Origin: JAXLVB01 sp046329195
GTDB lineage: Bacteria > Bacteroidota > Bacteroidia > Cytophagales > Spirosomataceae
NCBI GenBank assembly: GCA_046329195.1
Contig: JAXLVB010000001.1
Coordinates: 868,001 to 932,000, forward strand
Length of the DNA stretch: 64,000 nucleotides
Direction: 5' to 3'
In this document: positions 53,626-64,000 of the stretch, piece by piece
Numbering within the stretch: position 1 is the first letter of the stretch
Layout of the letters: the number at the start of each line of letters is the position of its first letter
Made by a program: the position numbers and the translations under genes
The notes under the pieces: generated by a model
The model's database searches: none
The model's input: the letters and a program-made list of their open reading frames with translations, nothing else
Told to the model about the DNA's origin: nothing

Positions 53626-53652
53626 GAGGAAGCAAGCATTACCTTAAAAGTC
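53626..53652 (+). other. Upstream arm of the 16S processing stem
   Basis: GAGGAAGCA (53626-53634) and CCTTAAAAGTC (53642-53652) are reverse complements of TGCTTCCTC (55202-55210) and GACTTTTAAGG (55190-55200) behind 16S. RNase III-type processing stem. Confidence 0.75.
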
Positions 53653-53678
53653 AGGAAGACAAAAAAAGTAAAGAATTT

Positions 53679-55185
<1,507 letters not shown>

Positions 55186-55311
55186 TAGAGACTTTTAAGG
55201 CTGCTTCCTCATTATCTTCAAAGTATAAAAATTAACAAACGAGTTGATTTTAATCATTAATAGATTAGTGTAGTAGGCGATTATCTAAATCACTAAGCGC
55301 TAATTAAAATT

Positions 55312-55385
55312 GGGCTTGTAGCTCAGGTGGTTAGAGCGCTACACTGATAATGTAGAGGTCCGTGGTTCGAGTCCACGCAGGCCCA
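55312..55385 (+). tRNA. tRNA-Ile (anticodon GAT)
   Basis: 74 nt. Acceptor GGGCTTG / CAGGCCC, anticodon arm CTACA-CTGATAA-TGTAG with GAT, T arm CGTGG-TTCGAGT-CCACG, discriminator A. 3' CCA not encoded. In the 16S-23S spacer. Confidence 0.97.
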
Positions 55386-55393
55386 CTCCTTTA

Positions 55394-55467
55394 GGGGGTA
55401 TAGCTCAGTTGGCTAGAGCACCTGCTTTGCAAGCAGGGGGTCATCGGTTCGAATCCGTTTACCTCCA
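55394..55467 (+). tRNA. tRNA-Ala (anticodon TGC)
   Basis: 74 nt. Acceptor GGGGGTA / TACCTCC (one G-U), anticodon arm CCTGC-TTTGCAA-GCAGG with TGC, T loop TTCGAAT, discriminator A. No encoded CCA. Follows tRNA-Ile by eight bases. Confidence 0.97.
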
Positions 55468-55532
55468 CAAAATAAGGTTTTGCAAAAGAGCAAAAACCAC
55501 AATGCTAGACATAATATTATGTAAAGCAAAAA

Positions 55533-55541
55533 GTTCTTTGA
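55533..55541 (+). promoter_or_regulatory. boxA-like site before 23S
   Basis: GTTCTTTGA, second copy of the motif in the 16S leader. Confidence 0.6.
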
Positions 55542-55545
55542 CATC

Positions 55546-55560
55546 ATGCGAGAAAGAAAA
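55546..55560 (+). other. Upstream arm of the 23S processing stem
   Basis: ATGCGAGAAAGAAAA is the exact reverse complement of TTTTCTTTCTCGCAT at 58417-58431, after 23S: a perfect 15-bp RNase III-type stem. Confidence 0.8.
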
Positions 55561-55578
55561 CAGCATTTAAAATTTAAA

Positions 55579-58394
<2,816 letters not shown>

Positions 58395-58462
58395 ATTTTA
58401 TCTTTTTAGCTCGCTTTTTTCTTTCTCGCATCTTGTCAAGATACGAACTTTTTATGAACTAA

Positions 58463-58570
58463 GGGTGGTCATGGCGGTGGGGTTCACCTCTTCCCTTCTC
58501 GAACAGAGTAGTTAAGCCCACCTGCGCCGATGATACTACATGCACAATGTGGAAAAGTAGGTCGCCGCCC
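58463..58570 (+). rRNA. rrf: 5S ribosomal RNA
   Basis: 108 nt. Terminal helix GGGTGGT / GCCGCCC (two G-U pairs), loop with GAACAGAGTAGTTAAGCCC and GCGCCGATGATACT. Lies 68 bases after the 23S end. Confidence 0.93.
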
Positions 58571-58583
58571 ATTCCTCTTCTTG

Positions 58584-58614
58584 AAGCCTCCCTTGATAGG
58601 GAGGCTTTTTTTTT
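58584..58614 (+). terminator. Terminator of the rRNA operon
   Basis: AAGCCTCCCT (58584-58593), loop TGAT, AGGGAGGCTT (58598-58607), then T to 58614. Confidence 0.92.
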
Positions 58615-58669
58615 AACCCAATTCTAACCCCTCCAACAATACTCCTTCTGTAAATAACCTTAAGGTAGA

Positions 58670-60028
58670 TTATTGCAAGGGAGCTATTTCTTGAAGCGAA
58701 TCGGCAATTTCCTCATCTGAGATTTCGTGATCTATTAATTTACCTGATAAGTACGCATCATAAGCAGCCATATCAAAATGGGCGTGTCCACACAGGTTAA
58801 ATAAAATAGTTTTTGTTTCTCCTGATTCTTTGCATTTTAAAGCCTCATCTATGACACATGCGATGGCATGTGTAGCTTCTGGAGCAGGTATAATTCCTTC
58901 CGCTCTGGCAAATTCTAAACCAGCTTCAAAACAACGATTTTGATGATAAGCTTGGGCTTCGATGAGTTGATCTTTGAGGAGTTGACTGATGATGGCTCCA
59001 GCTCCGTGGTAACGCAGTCCGCCGGCATGGATGGGAGATGGCACAAAATTATGACCAAGTGTGTACATAGGAATCAAGGGGGTCATTCCAACTGTATCAC
59101 CGAAATCGTACATGAACTTTCCTCGTGTTAATTTGGGACATGAGGCTGGTTCAACAGCAATACAGCGGACGTGTTTGCCTTCATCGAAGTTTAGTCGAAG
59201 AAATGGGAATGAAATTCCAGCAAAATTTGACCCTCCTCCAAAGGGCGCCACTACAATATCTGGTAAGTCTGCACCTGCTTTTTCTAATTGTTTGATAGCT
59301 TCTAAGCCTATTACTGTTTGGTGCATGAGGACGTGATTGAGTACCGAGCCCAGTGCGTATTTGGTGTTTTCGTCGGTAGCAGCAATTTCAATGGCTTCAG
59401 AAATGGCAATACCTAAACTTCCTGGTGAGTTGGGATCTTGTGCTAAAATACTTCGACCCGCATTGGTTTGATTGGTTGGAGAGGGATATACTTTTGAGCC
59501 GTAGGTGTTCATGATAAACTTTCGATACGGCTTTTGCTCGTAACTGATTTTTACCATAAATACCTCACAGTCAATGCCAAACATTTGACAAGCAAAACTA
59601 AGAGCAGTACCCCACTGTCCGGCTCCTGTTTCGGTTGTGATGCGTTTGGTTCCTGCTAATTTGTTGTAATATGCCTGTGGAACGGCGGTATTAGGTTTAT
59701 GAGAACCAGAAGGGCTTACTCCTTCATACTTGTAATAGATTTTGGCGGGGGTGTCTAGGGCTTTTTCGAGATTGAGTGCCCGATAAAGTGGCGTTGGACG
59801 CCAAATCGAATAGATATTGCGTACTTCGTCAGGGATTGATACCCATTTTTCGGGAGTTACTTCTTGCTTGATGAGCTCCATTGGAAACAGCGGAGCAAGC
59901 ATTTCGGGACCGATGGGTTCTTTTGTACCGGGATGAAGTGGTGGTAATGGTTTATTGGGCATATCAGCCACAATGTTGTACCAATTTTCGGGGATTTCTT
60001 TTTCAGATAAGAGAATTTTGCGTTCCAT
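58670..60028 (-). CDS. TrpB-like pyridoxal phosphate enzyme (TrpB2 type)
   Basis: 452 residues, longer than trpB (398). Shows PLP-lysine region GVSPSGSHKPNTAVPQAYYN, ETGAGQWGTALSFACQMFG, phosphate loop APFGGGSNFAGI, and the long N-terminal extension of TrpB2 (PPLHPGTKEPIGPEMLAPLF). TrpB2 enzymes make tryptophan from indole and serine, often without TrpA control, and may serve indole salvage. This organism has both forms. It is separated from the trp operon by the rRNA operon and is transcribed in the opposite direction. Confidence 0.92.
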   Translation of the reverse strand: MERKILLSEKEIPENWYNIVADMPNKPLPPLHPGTKEPIGPEMLAPLFPMELIKQEVTPEKWVSIPDEVRNIYSIWRPTPLYRALNLEKALDTPAKIYYKYEGVSPSGSHKPNTAVPQAYYNKLAGTKRITTETGAGQWGTALSFACQMFGIDCEVFMVKISYEQKPYRKFIMNTYGSKVYPSPTNQTNAGRSILAQDPNSPGSLGIAISEAIEIAATDENTKYALGSVLNHVLMHQTVIGLEAIKQLEKAGADLPDIVVAPFGGGSNFAGISFPFLRLNFDEGKHVRCIAVEPASCPKLTRGKFMYDFGDTVGMTPLIPMYTLGHNFVPSPIHAGGLRYHGAGAIISQLLKDQLIEAQAYHQNRCFEAGLEFARAEGIIPAPEATHAIACVIDEALKCKESGETKTILFNLCGHAHFDMAAYDAYLSGKLIDHEISDEEIADSLQEIAPLQ

Positions 60029-60059
60029 TTGAATAAAATTGAGTGCTAATGATTACAAA

Positions 60060-61535
60060 TTATTCTTCCCAGGCAAAAGAACGTTCGATGGCTTTTTTCC
60101 AAAATTTGTACAAATGATTACGCTGGGCTTCTTCCATAGTGGGCTCCCACGTTTGGGCGATACCCCAGTTATTTTTCAAATCAGAGAGGTCTTTCCAATA
60201 TCCGACAGCTAGACCAGCGGCATAGGCAGCTCCAAGAGCCGTAGTTTCTATCATTTTGGGGCGTAGAACGGGAACTTTTAGAAGGTCAGACTGGAACTGC
60301 ATCAGTGATTCGTTGACTGTCATGCCACCATCTACTCGTAAAGAACTGATTCGGATGTGCGAATCTTTTTCCATAGCTTCTAGCACTTCTAATGTTTGGA
60401 AGGCAGTGGCCTCCAAAGCGGCCCTCCCAATATGTCCTTTGTTAACGTAGCGTGTTAGGCCAGCGATGATACCTCGTGCGTCGGACTTCCAGTAAGGGGC
60501 GTATAAGCCTGAAAATGCGGGAACAAAATAGACACCGCCGTTGTCTTCGACACTGGCGGATAGGGTTTCGATATCTGAGCTTTTTTCGATTATACCTAAA
60601 TTGTCTCGTAGCCATTGTACTAACGCACCAGCGATGGCTACAGAACCTTCGAGTGCATAATGAACTGGCTGGTTTCCAAGCTTATAGGCTACTGTGGTCA
60701 AAAGTCCGTACGTAGATGGATAGAGTTGTTCGCCTGTGTTGAGAAGCATAAAACAGCCCGTACCATAGGTGTTTTTAGCTTCGCCGGGGGCAAAGCAAGT
60801 TTGACCTACTAAGGCTGCTTGTTGGTCGCCTAAAATACCAGCCACGGGAACACCTTCTAAAACGCCAGAAGCATTCGCATAGACCTCACTAGAAGAGCGT
60901 ATTTCGGGTAATATTCCTTTGGGAATAGTGAGTAGCTCTAAAATTTCGTCATCCCAAGCTAGGGTTTTTAGGTCCATAAGTTGGGTTCTACTGGCATTGG
61001 TTACGTCAGTGATATGCAGCCCTGTGAGGTGCCAAAGTAAAAAAGTGTCGATGTTGCCGAATAGGGCCTCACCTCGTTCGGCATCGGTACGAGCATTGGG
61101 TACGTTGTCAAGAATCCACTTGATTTTCAGTCCACTAAAATAGGTGGCAAGCGGTAAACCTGTGCGTTCTCTGAAGCGGTTTATGCCTCCATCTTTGGCA
61201 AGTTCGTTCACGAAGTGACCTACTCGGGTGTCTTGCCAAACCAGTGCATTATAGTATGGTTTTCCTGTTCGGCGATTCCACACAATAGTGGTTTCTCGTT
61301 GGTTTGTAATACCTACAGCAGCTAAATCAGTAGGGGTTAGGTTTGCTTTTTGAAGTGCTTGCTGTATCACTTCTTGCGTGTTTGTCCAGATTTCTTCGGG
61401 GTCGTGCTCTACCCAGCCGGGTTGTGGATAAATTTGGCGGTGTTCTTTTTGCCCTACCGAAATCATGTTTCCTTGCTTATCAAACACAATGAAGCGGGTA
61501 CTTGTGGTGCCTTGGTCTATGGAGCCGATATACAT
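60060..61535 (-). CDS. glpK: Glycerol kinase
   Basis: 491 residues. FGGY kinase making glycerol 3-phosphate. Start YIGSIDQGTTSTRFIVFD (ATP phosphate loop), INQRETTIVWN-like TNQRETTIVWNRRTGKPYYN, GNIDTFLLWHLTGLHITD, GDQQAALVGQTCF, and GGMTVNESLMQFQSDLL in the C-terminal half. Complete. Partner of the downstream-located facilitator gene glpF (81 bases upstream in transcription order), so glpF and glpK form an operon. Confidence 0.95.
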   Translation of the reverse strand: MYIGSIDQGTTSTRFIVFDKQGNMISVGQKEHRQIYPQPGWVEHDPEEIWTNTQEVIQQALQKANLTPTDLAAVGITNQRETTIVWNRRTGKPYYNALVWQDTRVGHFVNELAKDGGINRFRERTGLPLATYFSGLKIKWILDNVPNARTDAERGEALFGNIDTFLLWHLTGLHITDVTNASRTQLMDLKTLAWDDEILELLTIPKGILPEIRSSSEVYANASGVLEGVPVAGILGDQQAALVGQTCFAPGEAKNTYGTGCFMLLNTGEQLYPSTYGLLTTVAYKLGNQPVHYALEGSVAIAGALVQWLRDNLGIIEKSSDIETLSASVEDNGGVYFVPAFSGLYAPYWKSDARGIIAGLTRYVNKGHIGRAALEATAFQTLEVLEAMEKDSHIRISSLRVDGGMTVNESLMQFQSDLLKVPVLRPKMIETTALGAAYAAGLAVGYWKDLSDLKNNWGIAQTWEPTMEEAQRNHLYKFWKKAIERSFAWEE

Positions 61536-61616
61536 TTGAATCTGTGAGTTATACTTTTTGATGGGGTTAAAGATATGCCTCTCGACACTGAAATCAATAC
61601 TTTGAAAAAACAGGAA

Positions 61617-62321
61617 TTATTGTACTAAAATACCAGCGATAATGGCTCCAATGATAGGACCAACAACCGGAATCCAGGCATATCCCCAGTTGGACGAACC
61701 TTTGCCAGCTATGGGTAAAAGCGCATGAGCAATACGAGGCCCTACGTCTCTTGCTGGATTGATAGCATAACCAGTAGTGCCACCCAGTGATAAGCCTATA
61801 GCCCATACCAATACTCCTACCAAATAAGGTCCCAAACCAGTAGCGACCTGTCCTACCGAAGAGAACGAGTTTACACCAAGTATCAAGACAATCGTACCGA
61901 TTATTTCGCTGATTAGATTCGATGGCGTGTTAATAATGGCAGGCCCTGTAGCAAAACAACCTAATTTTGACCCTGAATCTTCGGTTGCACCCCAGTGTGG
62001 TAGGTGATGAAGCCAAACTAAGGTAGCTCCCAAGATGGCTCCAATAAGCTGTGCCGGAATGTAGGTGCTGATTTTGCTCCAGTCACCTGTAGAGACGGCA
62101 AAAGCTACCGTAACGGCGGGGTTAAGGTGAGCATCGGCACTGCCAAAGAAAGTAGAGACAAATATACCAAGCGTAACGGCAAATGCCCAGCCAGTGGTAA
62201 TGACTATCCAGCCGCCGCTATGACCAAACGTGTTTTTTAGAGAAACATTAGCAACTACGCCGTTGCCAAGCAGAATGAGAACCGTGGTACCGATTAGTTC
62301 GCCCCAAAAAGGAGAGTGCAT
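61617..62321 (-). CDS. glpF: Glycerol facilitator / aquaporin family protein
   Basis: 234 residues, six helices plus two half-helices. NPA motifs in ADAHLNPAVTVAF and YAINPARDVGPRIAH; the Asp after the second NPA (NPARD) is the usual mark of glycerol-conducting aquaglyceroporins. Directly upstream of glpK, so glycerol uptake is the likely job. Confidence 0.9.
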   Translation of the reverse strand: MHSPFWGELIGTTVLILLGNGVVANVSLKNTFGHSGGWIVITTGWAFAVTLGIFVSTFFGSADAHLNPAVTVAFAVSTGDWSKISTYIPAQLIGAILGATLVWLHHLPHWGATEDSGSKLGCFATGPAIINTPSNLISEIIGTIVLILGVNSFSSVGQVATGLGPYLVGVLVWAIGLSLGGTTGYAINPARDVGPRIAHALLPIAGKGSSNWGYAWIPVVGPIIGAIIAGILVQ

Positions 62322-62464
62322 AGGTTTAGTGTTAAAACGTGGGTAATTATCTACGAGTATAGAGCTTGGAAGACAGGTTAAGGATAATCCAAGATTTTTT
62401 TGTACAAAGAAAAGATTTTACAAGGATTTGAGGCAAAAAGAGTAGAAATAAATTTTGTGGAAAG

Positions 62465-62472
62465 TAACTTTG
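62465..62472 (+). promoter_or_regulatory. -7 promoter element of purB
   Basis: TAACTTTG then C, matching TAnnTTTG, 18 bases before the purB start. No TTG at the -33 distance was found, so strength is uncertain. Confidence 0.5.
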
Positions 62473-62490
62473 CTACTTAATTAAGCATGT

Positions 62491-63840
62491 ATGCTTCTGA
62501 ATCAACTTTCCGCTATCTCGCCCGTAGATGGCCGCTACCGCAAGCAGGTAGAAAATTTAGCTCCTTATTTCTCAGAATATGGTCTTATTCTCTACCGAGT
62601 TCGAGTCGAAATCGAATATTTTCTTGCTCTTTGCGAACTACCGCTGCCCCAACTCGAATCGTTGAATGGCCAAAACTGTCCGTATTTTCTTCGGAAAATT
62701 TACGAGGATTTTTCGGAAAACGATGCTCTTCGCATCAAAGAAATTGAGCAGACTACAAATCACGACGTCAAAGCCGTAGAATACTTCATCAAAGAGCATT
62801 TCACCGTATTAGGTTTGGAAAAATACAGTGAGTTTATCCATTTTGGACTTACGTCGCAAGATATTAATAACACTGCGATTCCTCTTTCGTTGAAAGATGC
62901 TCTCGACACTCAGGTGTTACCTTTACTGCATCGCTTCGTCGAAAAACTACAAACACAAGCTTCGGCATGGCGCTCTGTAGCCATGCTGGCTCATACACAT
63001 GGGCAGCCGGCTTCGCCTACCAGTTTAGGAAAAGAATGGCAAGTGTTTGTAGAACGGATACAGCGTCAATTAGACTTGCTCGCAATGATTCCGTATAGTG
63101 CGAAGTTTGGAGGTGCAACTGGAAATTTCAACGCCCATACCGTAGCGTATCCGACGATAGACTGGGTAACGTTTGGGAATAATTTTGTACAAAAACTGGG
63201 GCTTCAGCGCAGCCGATACACTACCCAAATAGAGCACTATGATAACTTAGCGGCTTTGATGGATAACCTTAAACGCCTGAATACCATCGGAATAGACTTT
63301 GCTCGTGACGTCTGGACATATGTTTCGATGGGCTACTTTAAGCAAAAAATAAAAGCAGGAGAAGTTGGTTCATCGGCTATGCCTCACAAAGTGAATCCGA
63401 TAGATTTTGAAAATGCCGAGGGGAATTTGGGCGTTGCGAATGCCTTGTATGAGCATTTTTCGGCAAAGTTGCCTATTTCGAGGCTACAGCGGGATTTGAC
63501 TGACTCAACCGTTTTACGAAATGTAGGCGTACCCGTTGCGCATCAGGTAATAGCCCTTAACTCCTTGCTAAAGGGGTTGAATAAACTCGAACTTAATCAA
63601 GCCGCCCTTGTGGCTGACCTCGAAGACAACTGGGCTGTAGTAGCCGAAGGTATTCAGACCATTTTGCGTAGAGAAGGTTATCCACAGCCCTACGAAGCCT
63701 TGAAAGCGCTCACTCGAACAAACGAAAAAATCACAGGACAAACAATAAGTGATTTTGTGGATTCGTTGGCGGTACGAGATACCGTGAAGCAAGAACTAAA
63801 GCAACTTTCGCCTCACAACTATACGGGTTTGGTTGAATAA
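62491..63840 (+). CDS. purB: Adenylosuccinate lyase
   Basis: 449 residues. Acts twice in purine synthesis (SAICAR to AICAR and adenylosuccinate to AMP). Fumarase-superfamily signature GSSAMPHKVNPIDFENAEGN with the catalytic serine loop, AHTHGQPASPTSLGKE near the middle and the start LSAISPVDGRYRKQVENL typical of this form. With purM and hpt it makes three purine genes in the window, each in a separate unit. Confidence 0.96.
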   Translation: MLLNQLSAISPVDGRYRKQVENLAPYFSEYGLILYRVRVEIEYFLALCELPLPQLESLNGQNCPYFLRKIYEDFSENDALRIKEIEQTTNHDVKAVEYFIKEHFTVLGLEKYSEFIHFGLTSQDINNTAIPLSLKDALDTQVLPLLHRFVEKLQTQASAWRSVAMLAHTHGQPASPTSLGKEWQVFVERIQRQLDLLAMIPYSAKFGGATGNFNAHTVAYPTIDWVTFGNNFVQKLGLQRSRYTTQIEHYDNLAALMDNLKRLNTIGIDFARDVWTYVSMGYFKQKIKAGEVGSSAMPHKVNPIDFENAEGNLGVANALYEHFSAKLPISRLQRDLTDSTVLRNVGVPVAHQVIALNSLLKGLNKLELNQAALVADLEDNWAVVAEGIQTILRREGYPQPYEALKALTRTNEKITGQTISDFVDSLAVRDTVKQELKQLSPHNYTGLVE

Positions 63841-63951
63841 GTATTAAGATTCTGTTGAATAACCGTTGGATAAGCAAATTGGCAAAATTTAAAAAGGTAT
63901 CATTTTTAGTTGTACCTTTACCAAGAATCAATCCCAAAGACATCTTTTAGC

Positions 63952-64000
63952 ATGAAGAACATTGTACTCTTTGTATTAATCCTTGCCTGTTTTATTGGTT
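63952..64000 (+). CDS. Start of an exported protein, cut by the window end
   Basis: Sixteen residues, MKNIVLFVLILACFIG, are visible: a signal peptide or lipoprotein signal. Nothing more can be said. Confidence 0.5.
   Translation, partial: MKNIVLFVLILACFIG

Overview
The window comes from a Bacteroidota chromosome, most likely order Cytophagales. Supporting evidence is a Bacteroidota-type rRNA operon with tRNA-Ile(GAT) and tRNA-Ala(TGC) in the spacer, promoters of the TTG / TAnnTTTG type, a probable type IX secretion C-terminal domain, DUF4175 and DUF3078 proteins, and a GH3 glucosaminidase fused to a class-C beta-lactamase-like domain. Gene starts generally lack Shine-Dalgarno sequences although the 16S 3' end keeps CCTCC. 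Family or genus cannot be fixed by eye. I see no insertion sequence, phage, CRISPR array or plasmid gene; this is a dense core-chromosome segment.

Layout. 0-7.8 kb: a truncated DUF4175 membrane protein, mnmG with an overlapping methyltransferase gene, and an Ig-like lipoprotein. A near-parS palindrome lies just upstream of mnmG. 7.8-8.4 kb: a gene-free AT-rich region packed with DnaA-box-like 9-mers, the best candidate for the replication origin; a smaller box pair lies at 11.43-11.47 kb. 8.4-13.3 kb: a TPR protein, a zinc protease with MORN repeats and an acyl-CoA synthetase. 13.3-32.8 kb: mostly minus-strand housekeeping genes (YhhN, second acyl-CoA synthetase, dxs, two rhomboid proteases, mutL, ribH, hydroxyacid dehydrogenase, exonuclease, lipB, mscL, ECF sigma factor, acyltransferase), interrupted by the plus-strand GH3/beta-lactamase fusion and yraN. 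33-44.5 kb: DUF3089 lipoprotein, GDP-mannose pyrophosphorylase, purM, a PD-(D/E)XK-like protein, secreted proteins, hpt, a hydrolase, and a DUF58/MoxR pair.

44.6-53.4 kb: a complete tryptophan operon, trpE-G-D-C-F-B-(two extra genes)-A. It is preceded by a 480-nt leader that encodes a 19-residue peptide with three consecutive Trp codons and can fold into a classical attenuator (1:2, 2:3 and 3:4 pairings, intrinsic terminator). A second Trp-rich mini-ORF lies between that terminator and trpE and is the least expected element of the window.

53.5-58.6 kb: rRNA operon (promoter, boxA-like sites, RNase III stems, 16S, tRNA-Ile, tRNA-Ala, 23S, 5S, terminator), transcribed away from the proposed origin. 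58.7-64 kb: a TrpB2-type synthase, glpK-glpF, purB, and the first codons of a further exported protein.

All functions are assigned from motifs read in the translated sequence; no database search or folding program was run.
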